Below are positions 38,381-47,735 of a stretch of DNA of 64,000 bases, piece after piece. The position numbers were made by a program, and so were the translations under genes. Location: assembly GCA_004764695.1 (NCBI GenBank), contig SMSO01000036.1, positions 454,001 to 518,000 on the forward strand, in the 5' to 3' direction. The DNA comes from Schizochytrium sp. TIO01. Its lineage: Eukaryota; Sar; Bigyra; Thraustochytrida; Thraustochytriidae. The notes under the pieces are model-generated. The model was not told the origin of the DNA, searched no databases, and saw only the letters and a list, made by a program, of their open reading frames with translations. The number at the start of each line of letters is the position of its first letter. The stretch's first letter is position 1.

Positions 38381-41380
38381 TTATGAAAAGTCATCAATTT
38401 GATTCGCGAAATTATACTGTGTTGCAATCTGATGAGACCTATTATAATAAACAAAACGATAAATCACCATAAAACAGAGCAAAGAAAGTGCACCGACTGT
38501 GAGACCTAGATAAATATGATTTGAACCAATTTGTTCAAACAGTTCCTTTAAGTAAGAAAGACTAGTATCATCTGAAATCGTAGGTGCTGAAGAAGGATTT
38601 CCAAGCGTAGGTCTCATTGTTGGTGCAGGAGTTGGAGCCGTGGGTGAAACTGTAGGTGACGATGTTGGTAAAGGCGTCGGCATAGTAGGTGACGATGTTG
38701 GTGCAGGAGTTATAGCAAAAAATGTTGAAGAATAGATGTCCTGCATGACAAGAGAGTTCTCTTGTGGAGCAATAGAAAGATAACCAGTTGACCACGCCGT
38801 TGTACTGCTAATATTCGTTGGCCAAAAGACGCTAATGCTTTCTGACTTCGTAGCCACAGTCGAGGAGTTAACAAGAGCAACGAACGACCACTCACCAGAG
38901 TAATCACGAGTCAGAGTATAATTCGCAGAGCTAAAGACTGGATAACCATCTGTCATAGTGCTGAAGTTATAATTCCCTGCTATACTATGATTTTCGTTAG
39001 ATGTTACGTAGATAGATTCGTACGGAACAAAACAAGAGGTACCATCGAGAGGACTTACCATTGCACCATCGCCAAGACCATCGCATTCTCCACAAAAAGG
39101 GAAATCTGCACACATACATGTCAAGGAATATCCAGATTCAACTCCAGATTCACCGAGCACTGGATGTCGGTAATTGCTCGCACTCACCTCATAAGAATAG
39201 GCTGCAGAAGCAACAGAACCAGTCCCAAGAACCCACCCCTGAGTATTAAGGAAGTATAGTAAATAACTCGTATCCCGTCCACCATTAGAATATAACTCCC
39301 AAGAATCCTTTAAATCTACATATTTACCCGTCGTTTTCATCACTCCAGTTGAACTCACGTATGGAGATTCCAGCATTAGATAAGAACAATCCACAACACA
39401 GCTAGTGCTGTTCGGTTCCGACATCATACCTTGACCACATGGTTCGCAAAGACCACTCGATTCATTCATGAACATATTACTACCACAGTAAATCACATCA
39501 CAAACAACTTCCGCAGTAGCACCATCTACACCGCCCGTAATGAGAAGATAGTTACTGTCATTGGCAAATGTGTGTACCTCAAAATTTTCAGTAAAGTATC
39601 GGGTAGGGTATGCATAAGCATTTTGTAAATCTGCAGTCCGGCTTTCGGAAGTGCAAGCGGAGGTCCAACTTCGCGAAGAACTGGTGGTAATAGGATAAGT
39701 AAAAGCAATATCGTCCTCCGTCAGTTCGGATAGATAAATGAGTGTGGTCGAACCGACCAATCCGTAAAACGAACCGCATGCCAAACTGGTGCAAAAGACC
39801 CAGCAATAATAATAAATCCCATAGTACCCCATGTACACTGATTTAAGGTACACTTCATATTGGTCATTCACATAAACAGTCCCAGCGGGTCCACTTGAGA
39901 CTCCAGGAACAGCATAAAAGATCATCTCGCCCGCATAACTTAGAAATGGAGAAACCGTTAAAGCAACATTGCAAGCATCCGCAGAACAGTATTCAACACC
40001 GGAAACATCAAATGCCCGATTCCAATCATACAAGCTAGTCGAATTAAATGTGGCAAGGTTAAATTCACCTTGCCTATCACTGAATAGATGAAATGGTTTG
40101 CCTCCAAAAATGTAAGCGTCTAGGTAGTCACCACAAGTTACATTCAAAGAAACCTTTGAAGGGTTGGGAGTTTCCAAATGAAACAATGTACGCCCCACCG
40201 CTTCTGTATAATTCACTGTGTCGCCACAAGAAATAGAAGCCAAATTTTGCAGTTCATTCTCAAATTCATCTACATCATTGGCACTTTTATTCATATGCCT
40301 TACTCTGACTTTCACGCGCTGAGTATCCTCATCAAGTTCTAAGACAGTCACCGCAACTGCATTCCCCCCCTCGCGATAATCATACACATAGGTAGAATTT
40401 ACAGGGACAAAAGCAGCTCCAGTTGTATCAGTCACCAATCTGGGCAAGCCAGTTGGATCGATCAAGTAACTAGGACCTGCAATATCTTCATAACGCCTTG
40501 TTACCCATTCCATCATCACGCCTGGAAGATCACTCTCATAGAGTGATCGGAATTCCAACGTCATGTATGTATTTGGATACTCCAACCGATAAAGAATACA
40601 GTAGTACAGAGATGAATTAAACCCCTCTCCTGTATCGTGAGCGTAGAGCCACACAGTTGTATCATCACTTACACAAGACTCGTCCGCTTCGCAATACAAA
40701 CCATGTGACATTTGCAAAATACTCTCTTCCGGAATCCACCCCAAAAAGTACTTGTAGTAGGTACTAAATTGAGCTAACAGCGGCTCAGCCTTTGAACCCA
40801 TCTCATCATATTCATTACCATATTCTCCATCAATAGCATGAGCATGCAGCAAACCAAGATTGTGACCAAATTCATGCGCTAAAACTCCCATGAGATAAGC
40901 GGTTGAATTCACTGAACTTGCAGCAACGTTCATATGTAACCGAGAACCAACAACATAAGCAACTCCAACATACCCCAGGTTACAATAAGGGGTGAACAGA
41001 GCAACAGAGTCATATGTAGACGCATTTGCACTATCTTCCGCGAGAGCAAAAGCTTCTTCATAAACAAGCATGCTACTCGAAGTCACCTCTACTCCATTGA
41101 TGTAACAATTATCTGATTCATCAATGCTAAAAGATTCCATCACATAGGTAGTCTCATCAACCGATAAGTGAACATCAAAACTACCACCAGAACTTGAGTC
41201 ATAGAACGTACTCAAATCGCTGCCTATATCGGCCATAATCTCATCACTCGGAACCAACGAAGAGTAGCTGCTGTTGGGTATAATTCTGACCGCTCGAATT
41301 GTATCTGTAGTCACACCATTGCTATAAGTGCTCGCATCAACAAATCCAACAATCAAAACAAAAAGCAAACACCGGATCAT
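38381..41380 (-). CDS. Secreted, membrane-anchored M11 (gametolysin-like) metalloprotease, 999 aa
   Basis: ATG start MIRCLLFVLIVGFVDAS gives a signal peptide (the frame itself opens upstream at a TTG). The zinc site HEFGHNLGLLH lies at about 169-179, with a Met-turn YDEMGS ~25 residues later, as in metzincins of the gametolysin M11 type. A long Cys-containing, Ser/Thr/Tyr-rich ectodomain follows with many NxS/T sites, then a Pro/Thr/Ser stalk of TPAPTSSPTMPTPLPTSSPT type, and one transmembrane helix (IYLGLTVGALSLLCFMVIY) with a short tail. In algae, gametolysins degrade the cell wall; a viral copy could help entry or release through the host wall or surface coat. It is divergent from the gene at 41475, with a TATATA box between. 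Confidence 0.88.
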   Translation of the reverse strand: MIRCLLFVLIVGFVDASTYSNGVTTDTIRAVRIIPNSSYSSLVPSDEIMADIGSDLSTFYDSSSGGSFDVHLSVDETTYVMESFSIDESDNCYINGVEVTSSSMLVYEEAFALAEDSANASTYDSVALFTPYCNLGYVGVAYVVGSRLHMNVAASSVNSTAYLMGVLAHEFGHNLGLLHAHAIDGEYGNEYDEMGSKAEPLLAQFSTYYKYFLGWIPEESILQMSHGLYCEADESCVSDDTTVWLYAHDTGEGFNSSLYYCILYRLEYPNTYMTLEFRSLYESDLPGVMMEWVTRRYEDIAGPSYLIDPTGLPRLVTDTTGAAFVPVNSTYVYDYREGGNAVAVTVLELDEDTQRVKVRVRHMNKSANDVDEFENELQNLASISCGDTVNYTEAVGRTLFHLETPNPSKVSLNVTCGDYLDAYIFGGKPFHLFSDRQGEFNLATFNSTSLYDWNRAFDVSGVEYCSADACNVALTVSPFLSYAGEMIFYAVPGVSSGPAGTVYVNDQYEVYLKSVYMGYYGIYYYCWVFCTSLACGSFYGLVGSTTLIYLSELTEDDIAFTYPITTSSSRSWTSACTSESRTADLQNAYAYPTRYFTENFEVHTFANDSNYLLITGGVDGATAEVVCDVIYCGSNMFMNESSGLCEPCGQGMMSEPNSTSCVVDCSYLMLESPYVSSTGVMKTTGKYVDLKDSWELYSNGGRDTSYLLYFLNTQGWVLGTGSVASAAYSYEVSASNYRHPVLGESGVESGYSLTCMCADFPFCGECDGLGDGAMVSPLDGTSCFVPYESIYVTSNENHSIAGNYNFSTMTDGYPVFSSANYTLTRDYSGEWSFVALVNSSTVATKSESISVFWPTNISSTTAWSTGYLSIAPQENSLVMQDIYSSTFFAITPAPTSSPTMPTPLPTSSPTVSPTAPTPAPTMRPTLGNPSSAPTISDDTSLSYLKELFEQIGSNHIYLGLTVGALSLLCFMVIYRFVYYNRSHQIATQYNFANQIDDFS

Positions 41381-41412
41381 TCTATCTAACAATAAGTAAT
41401 CTCATTGCTTTT

Positions 41413-41422
41413 ACTATATATT
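41413..41422. promoter_or_regulatory. TATA-like box in divergent spacer
   Basis: ACTATATATT lies about 35 bp from the metalloprotease start at 41380 and about 55 bp from the start at 41475. Confidence 0.4.
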
Positions 41423-41474
41423 GCCAGCGCAAAATAACATTGGTGCAAACAATTTCAACCAGCTAAAAAAATAA

Positions 41475-42506
41475 ATGCTAATTGTCAATGACATTGTCTT
41501 CTCTCATGAAATCTGGAACTGGTATGCTGAAAGGAAACAGGACGTTCACCTTACATGCTCACAAAAATGGTACCTACATGCATTGAGAAGCTTTCTACCC
41601 AAACAATACTTTCCAAATCAGTTTTCACAAATTATTCTCCAGGATTTAACAGCCGCAGAATTTTGGGAAATCCTCAATATCACATTTTACACATTATCCG
41701 ATCTCCAACATAATGACAACGACGGAAGAATGCCAACAAATATTAATATCCAATCCATTCTAAGCGAGCTACAACACATGGAGGCTATGATTGTATTTTG
41801 GGCAACCACAAAAGACCACACAAAAGAGAAATTAGGACTTCCAAATATTGATAGTTCCCTCATTGTTAATGAAACAGGATTAAACTTGAAGTTCGCAGCC
41901 CACGCTTATTGCATGATTAATAGTTGCTTCGAATCCCTTTCCAAATGTACTTCCATTCTACCACTTCACGCACCACCAGATCACATTGCTACAACTTTGA
42001 GACAGCAAACCATGCCATCCAACACGAATGACTTTGGCACTCGTCACGAACAATTTGATGACTTTTTCAAAAATATCATTCGCGTAGCCTATGGTGGTGA
42101 CTTCGACGAATACATCGACGCAGTCATTGAAGACATTGAATCAAAAAAAATTGGCACCTTCCACGAAATCCTTGCCCGCATTAAAGGTTATGAATTGATG
42201 GATCAGAAAGATGTTACAACAAAGTTACCTCCTACCGAATCCTGGCGAAGGCTTTTCAATACATACTTTGATAAGCAAGAAAACAACTTTGACATGTTCT
42301 ACCAGACATTTACTGCTGAGTGTATTTTCTTTATCCTCAAAGATTACCTCGCAATCTATGATAATGACGGAATCTCATATCTACCGATTTATAAACTCTA
42401 TTCCAATGACCACTTTACACAGACTTACTCTACAAATATAAGGTTTCTTATAGATACTAAGAAAATAAGAAGTCAGCTTAAAAAATTATACAATATTAGA
42501 ATCTAA
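41475..42506 (+). CDS. Unrecognised viral protein, 343 aa
   Basis: I do not recognise this protein. It starts at an ATG after an A-rich leader, is predicted to be mostly helical and soluble, rich in aromatic and His residues (HEIWNWYAERKQDVHLTCSQKWYLHAL), and ends with a basic helix (KKIRSQLKKLYNIRI). No signal peptide or membrane segment. Virion or replication-associated roles are equally open. Its codon use and AT-richness match other element genes. Confidence 0.72.
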   Translation: MLIVNDIVFSHEIWNWYAERKQDVHLTCSQKWYLHALRSFLPKQYFPNQFSQIILQDLTAAEFWEILNITFYTLSDLQHNDNDGRMPTNINIQSILSELQHMEAMIVFWATTKDHTKEKLGLPNIDSSLIVNETGLNLKFAAHAYCMINSCFESLSKCTSILPLHAPPDHIATTLRQQTMPSNTNDFGTRHEQFDDFFKNIIRVAYGGDFDEYIDAVIEDIESKKIGTFHEILARIKGYELMDQKDVTTKLPPTESWRRLFNTYFDKQENNFDMFYQTFTAECIFFILKDYLAIYDNDGISYLPIYKLYSNDHFTQTYSTNIRFLIDTKKIRSQLKKLYNIRI

Positions 42507-42525
42507 TTCATACAAAACCTTAATT

Positions 42526-42708
42526 ATGTTCTTCCAATCCGAGAAAATTAGAAAATTCATTCAGAATCTGTTCCGTCAGAAAAATGAACATGTCGTCATT
42601 CAACGCAGAAACGCTCTGTCTAATGAAGAAGCTATATCCTATTTCTACCACCACGACAAACCACTCATCACATACAAAGACATTAAACATAAAAACAAGG
42701 ACCACTAG
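42526..42708 (+). CDS. Small basic protein, 60 aa
   Basis: ATG-started frame 19 bp after the previous gene on the same strand. Sequence is Lys/His/Gln-rich (SEKIRKFIQNLFRQKNEHVV) without a membrane segment. Its stop overlaps the stop of the convergent 141-aa gene by 4 bp. Plausible given the tight packing, but short and unrecognised. Confidence 0.45.
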   Translation: MFFQSEKIRKFIQNLFRQKNEHVVIQRRNALSNEEAISYFYHHDKPLITYKDIKHKNKDH

Positions 42709-43130
42709 CCGTCGCCGCTAGAGAAGGTATCCACACTGCTACAATCTGCCTCAACATACTTTAGCATTACAGTTAGCAAACGCATGCCGATGAATGACAA
42801 ACATGTTCCATTCTTTACCAACATTTTACAAGATTTCAATCCACACACTTGCACAATTTCCCTTCCAATGAAATAGTAGAATCGATACCTCCAACTACCA
42901 GGTGTCGGCATCAATGAATGTATGCCTACATTTTTATCACCTTCTCTTCGTATAATAAATACTAGTATGTCCCATGCAAGAAAATTTGAATCATCTGACA
43001 TCCCAATCAGGAAATTCCCTAGTTCATCCAATTCATCGTTTTCAAAATTAAGCAGGAAATCGAACCAATCAAATTCATCAATCCATTTCGACAATTCATC
43101 ACAACATGGAGCTTGTTTAAATGCGTTCAT
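42705..43130 (-). CDS. Unrecognised acidic protein, 141 aa
   Basis: ATG start MNAFKQAPCCDELSKW. The N-terminal half is strikingly rich in Trp/Phe/Asp/Glu (FDWFDFLLNFENDELDELGNF); the C-terminal half contains hydrophobic stretches (YRFYYFIGREIVQVCGL). It is the last gene before the non-coding right end of the element. Unrecognised; supported by frame length in AT-rich DNA and a convergent, tightly abutting neighbour. Confidence 0.55.
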   Translation of the reverse strand: MNAFKQAPCCDELSKWIDEFDWFDFLLNFENDELDELGNFLIGMSDDSNFLAWDILVFIIRREGDKNVGIHSLMPTPGSWRYRFYYFIGREIVQVCGLKSCKMLVKNGTCLSFIGMRLLTVMLKYVEADCSSVDTFSSGDG

Positions 43131-43431
43131 AGTTCAGGATTTGTTTGCACCACGAAATACTAAAACATTAATAGTCTGCGTGGCAAAAATAGTAAAACAT
43201 CAATTAGTCAAGGATATTACCTACCCCCCCTAGAATTATTATTATACATAGCAATTTAATATGAAACGAATTCGGGTCACCATGAATTCGTGTATAGTAT
43301 AGAACTATAGTTGCTTTGTTTTTATATCATGTGTGTTTCAAATACCCGACAAATGTACCCTGGACAAATATATAGTTAAAACAGTAGTAAGTAATCCATA
43401 CATCATAAGAGACTATCCAACTCAAACAATC
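43131..43431. other. Non-coding spacer at right end of viral genes
   Basis: AT-rich; no frame of note. Marks the change from packed genes to repeat-dominated sequence. Confidence 0.4.
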
Positions 43432-43869
43432 TCTCTAATGTATATTATCCTTGATTAAATGTTCTGTTCTGTAATTGCAACTTAGCAAAGAACGCTTGTC
43501 AATGCCTGTGTAGCTAGTCAGAGCAAACCTCTGTTCTTTAACGAACTTATCGAAAAGAACAGAACACTATCTAGGTTAGGTTAAGCTAGGTTAAGCTAGG
43601 TTAGATAGGGTTCTGCTAGGGTTATCGACCTAGGGTTGGGTTGGATATTCTCTCTAATGTGTATTATCCTTGATTAAATGTTCTGTTCTGTAATAGCAAC
43701 TTAGCAAAGAACGCTTGTCAATGCCTGTGTAGCTAGTCAGAGCAAACCTCTGTTCTTTAACGAACTTATCCAAAAGAACAGAACACTATCTAGGTTAGGT
43801 TAAGCTAGGTTAAGCTAGGTTAGATAGGGTTCTGCTAGGGTTATCGACCTAGGGTCAGGTTGGATTATA
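43432..43869. repeat. 219-bp tandem duplication with telomere-like motifs
   Basis: Two near-identical 219-bp units (start TCTCTAATG at 43432 and 43651). Each contains a pair of 11-base inverted arms, TGTTCTGTTCT and AGAACAGAACA, about 95 bp apart, and a run of TTAGGTTAAGC/TTAGATAGGG words resembling degenerate TTAGGG. Confidence 0.9.
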
Positions 43870-44410
43870 CCCCCCCCAAACACCGGATGGCACCCGATCT
43901 ATAAGAACCGATGGCAACCGTTACTACCCGTTCAACCAACCAATCCCAACCGTCTCCACCTGTTGAACCAACAGATGCCAACTAGCAACAACCGTACCCA
44001 CCCATTGCATCATCTGATGCCAACCGTTGGTAGACAATACTACCCACAGTGCAAGGAAAAAAAAAGCACACAACAGTCTTAGACCAATTTCTAAAGGGGG
44101 ATTAGCGAAGATGCCCTGGTTGTGGGAGTCTCTGTAGACCCCTGCGAAAGGGGGTGAGCAACTTGGGCGACCTTTTCCCGAAAATAGGGCTCTTTCCGAG
44201 GCGTTCTTCTAGTGATTATTCTAGGGGTTCAAAATCATCTACCCACATTCAACTCCCCTTTCCCGTATAGAAAATTCCCTTTACCTCTTACCCCAAACCC
44301 TAATACCCTTTACCCCCCCTACCCTAACCTCTTTCCCCAATTCTCTCACCCCCCTAACCATTAAAACCCCTATAATAACCGCTAAAGAATCCCTAATAAA
44401 AGTATTAGGG
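43870..44410. other. C/A-rich strand-biased non-coding region
   Basis: 43870-44050 is built from CCAACCG/ACCCG-like words with very few G on the + strand. Around 44100-44220 there is a G/C-balanced stretch with a possible hairpin (ACCCC, loop TGCGAAA, GGGGT near 44138-44156). From ~44240 the sequence becomes CCCTAA/CCCCTT-rich. No coding potential. Confidence 0.5.
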
Positions 44411-45180
44411 AATCCAACCAAACCCTAGCTTACCCTAATCTAACCGATCCAACCAAACCCTAGATTAACCTAGCTTACCCTAGGTGTCACTTGAGGGTAC
44501 CTAAGTTATTTGTTTTGACTAGATAGTCTTAGACTTCCCCTTATTTCACCTGAATCCAACCAAACCCTAGCTTACCCTAATCTAACCGATCCAACCAAAC
44601 CCTAGATTAACCTAGCTTACCCTAGGTGTCACTTGAGGGTACCTAAGTTATATGTTTTGACTAGATAGTCTTAGACTTCCCCTTATTTCACCTGAATCCA
44701 ACCAAACCCTAGCTTACCCTAATCTAACCGATCCAACCAAACCCTAGATTAACCTAGCTTACCCTAGGTGTAACTCGAGGGTACCTCAGTTATATGTTTT
44801 GACTAGATAGACTTCCCCTTCTTTGACATGAATCCAACCAAACCCTAGCTTACCCTAATCTAACCGATCCAACCAAACCCTAGATTAACCTAGCTTACCC
44901 TAGGTGTAACTCGAGGGTACCTCAGTTATATGTTTTGACTAGATAGACTTCCCCTTCTTTGACATGAATCCAACCAAACCCTAGCTTACCCTAATCTAAC
45001 CGATCCAACCAAACCCTAGATTAACCTAACTTACCCTAGGTGTAATTCGAGGGTACCTCAGTTATATGTTTTTACTAGATAGTCTTAGACTTCCCCTTCT
45101 TTGACCTGAATCCAACCAAACCCTAGATTAACCTAGCTTACCCTAACTGTAACTTCAGGGATCCAAAGTGATATATTTCT
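44411..45180. repeat. Tandem array of five 136-142-bp units rich in CCCTA/CCCTAA
   Basis: Units begin AATCCAACCAAACCCTAGC at 44411, 44553, 44695, 44831 and 44967, with a partial sixth from 45109. Each contains several degenerate telomere-like CCCTA words and a constant tail (GAGGGTACCT, TTTTGACTAGATAG, ACTTCCCCTT). It decays into diverged sequence that ends at the right direct repeat. Confidence 0.92.
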
Positions 45181-45310
45181 ACTAAATAGATTTAGGATAG
45201 TCTTATTTGATTTGACTCTAGATTAATATAGCATACCCTTATGTAACTTCAAGGTCCCGAGACGATGCGTTTCTACTATATAGATATAGGATAATTCTTG
45301 CATCCCTTTA

Positions 45311-47478
45311 TAAGTCCATTTCCCTCTAGAGCAGTTTAACAAACGAATTGGAGCTGTGTATTCATATTTATATTCTTGAAGGTTTCTCTTGTTGCACACA
45401 AACAAAAAAAGTGTGCTCTATGGAAACGTAGTGGTGCGTTGTTCACCAAGTTGCTATACCCTTGAATACTCAAAGTTACTAGTCCAATTGTTTCTAGTGC
45501 TAATCTGCACTTGATGATTTATTCTTGTCAAATAGATTGTCGAGTCTACCAGCCCGTTCCTGTCATCTTTGGTAAACTTTCAGTCATCAATTGAAGCCAG
45601 AATCGTTCGAATGACCATACCTTTTTATTCCTGACGTAGATTGATCACAGTATAGCTTAGCGGTATGTCTTGAGTGAACGAAATTGTCCAACGTGTCCAG
45701 CGCAGCGCCCCCAAGGCCGACCCAAATTCAATTAGACGATCATAACTCCTCATCGAAAAGCAAATTGTCCAGCGTCAGATCACTCTTCGAGCTGCTTTCC
45801 TTGCTGACGCTCGTGCACATTGCCAGCCCATGCGAACCGTCCTTCTCCAGCGAAACATCAATGCATCAACGCACTACATCCATCACCAGCGTGAAATTGT
45901 TCATCGCGCTCCCAGCCAGCCGCCAAGCAAACCCACTACCTCAAAGTTTCTTATCCATTGCCCAGGTAGCGCTTTGCTACAGATTTGCTACAAAACTATA
46001 GCAGCATAAGAAACAGAACATCAAACCAAACAAAGTGCGACGATCTTACCGTGACGGTAGAACTTCTTGTGTACGGTTGCTCGCACATTTCGGTGCCAAA
46101 GGGAACCGCAGAGCGACGTGCAGGCGGTCGCAATGAAGCTCGCAATCCCTCCTTGAAAGGTTGTTGCGAAGATTGTAGGTACTACTAGCTTTTTAGTGGT
46201 TCTTACCTCGCGTTGATCCAGCTTTCCCTGCATAGCCTTTCCTCAGGAAGAGCATCTCGTCAACGAAAGGTTTGCGCAAAGAAAACATCACCTTCACAGA
46301 ATGAAAGCAAAAGAATAAGGGCTCATTTCACAAATTAAACCAATTTCTTGGTTCTGTGAGTTCTACCAAGTGCGACTGTGCACTTGGTGTGTATTAAGCA
46401 GAGACAGCTCTTGAGGTTATGGATGAATGTGCTCTCTAGGGTTTTGAGTTTTCAATTTTACTCTGCTCCTTGGAAATGTACCTGTTCAACTTCTTGGATT
46501 GATCTCCACCACACCCACTTCTAAACAGGAAGAAGAGTGGAAAGCTTGTAGCACAGGGTCTAGCTTGCTTCCTCGGCGCTTTGCTTCTCTGCACCTGTCT
46601 CAAACTGCCATTCCGCTTCAACTCGAACTTGCCAATTTCAATGTTCGATTTCTCCAACCTTTTTATTCATCTGCAACAACTGTTCAAAACATTCCACTTC
46701 TTCTTCTCTCCTTCTTTTTGCATTACAAAAACACGATCGACCTAAAACTTTATTTTATTTTATTATGTTATTTTATTTCATTGTTAGTCTTATTTTTTAA
46801 AAGTTAATTAAAAACAAATTATACATATGATATACTCTATAATTGAATTAAAAAAGTCAATTTTTCCGCAATCTTCTACTTTCATGCGTTGATTATCAGT
46901 TCCTGATAGGTCAACGCCACTTTTCTTCATGACGTCGCAGGGCGCTCTCTGCAGCACCCTTCCATCATCCCACCTCGCGTCTCTCTGCAGCCTGCGCTCT
47001 TGTTTCTGCGTCGGTCTCCGCGGTTTCTTCCTTTCTCCAAGAGCCACTCGGCTCCCGAACTCTTCGCACACTTCTGAATTGAATAGAACAGCTTTAAAAT
47101 CGCCATCTATCTCACGAACGACAGGAAAACCAACAAAGACCACAACCGTCGCACTACGCGCCATATTGGGCACTCCCTCGCACCCGTAGACCTCGCCACC
47201 GACATCCATGCCCTGGCCTCCTGGCTCCGCTCGAGTTCTGAGGCCTACTGCGCGCTTCAAGCCGCGCTCTCGGCTGAGACCTCTTCTCGGCGTTTTTGCC
47301 GGGATTCTGTGCGTTACGATCAAGAACTCGAACGGAATGCCGCGCACTATTCGCGTACCTCGCAGTCAATACGGCGAGTGCACCCGAAGAGCTTCGAAAG
47401 ACTTCCTCAGAGAGTTTGCTCATTCTGTACGTGCCGCGCTCCCAACTTCAAGTGACCCGGGCGAGCTCCAGCAAGAGC
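45311..47478. repeat. Right copy of 2.16-kb flanking direct repeat
   Basis: Same orientation and nearly the same sequence as 9360-11516, 35,951 bp away at its start. Differences include a C/T near 46370, an extra TATTTTATT block near 46755 and a short insertion near 46835. Downstream of 47478 the sequence is host-like and unrelated to the left inner junction. Confidence 0.95.
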
Positions 47479-47636
47479 CCGCCCGAGCTTTGGAGCTAGC
47501 TAGCTAGCTGCCTTCGAAGCTCGCCAACAAAGGCGCCGTGGCCAAGCCGATGGGAGGACAAGGCCGGATGAAGTCCAGCTATCGTCCAAGATGCTCAGAT
47601 TGGAGATTGGCGAGGAGGCATTAGAAAGCATTGCGA

Positions 47637-47735
47637 ACGTAATTGCGAATGAAATTGCGAATGAAATTGCGAATGAAATTGCGAATGAAATTGCAAACGA
47701 AATTGCAAACGAAATTGCGAACGAAATTGCGAATG
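47637..47735. repeat. 12-bp tandem repeat (GCGAATGAAATT)n
   Basis: About eight units, some as GCAAACGAAATT. In the frame opened by the ATG at 47591 it reads as IANE repeats, but there is no other support for a gene. Confidence 0.85.

Larger units (their letters stand above)
9360..47478. mobile_element. Integrated viral element bounded by 2.16-kb direct repeats
   Basis: Sequence inside the repeats (11517-45310) is AT-richer than both flanks, with compact genes on both strands, short or overlapping junctions, and virus-type content: TBP, TFIIB, RuvC-like resolvase, two DEDDh exonucleases, heliorhodopsin, Ulp1-like protease, M11 metalloprotease and a giant-virus-type zinc-finger nuclease. Endogenous mirusvirus-like elements are known from thraustochytrids, and heliorhodopsin and TBP genes are known from mirusviruses, so that affinity is possible, but no capsid, portal, terminase or DNA polymerase gene is visible to prove it. 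The equal-orientation repeats with a 35,951-bp offset suggest integration of a circle by one crossover, or a terminally redundant genome. Confidence 0.85.

Noticed and set aside
44100-44220. Structured RNA near the telomere-like arrays
   Set aside because: One short hairpin can be drawn, but no covariation or known RNA family signature can be shown from a single sequence.
44411-45180. Possible CRISPR array (regular repeated units)
   Set aside because: Units are contiguous 136-142-bp tandem copies with no unique spacers, no cas genes, and a eukaryotic context.
9360-47478. LTR retrotransposon with 2.16-kb LTRs
   Set aside because: The interior has no gag, protease-RT-integrase or primer-binding site; it is filled with DNA-virus-type genes.
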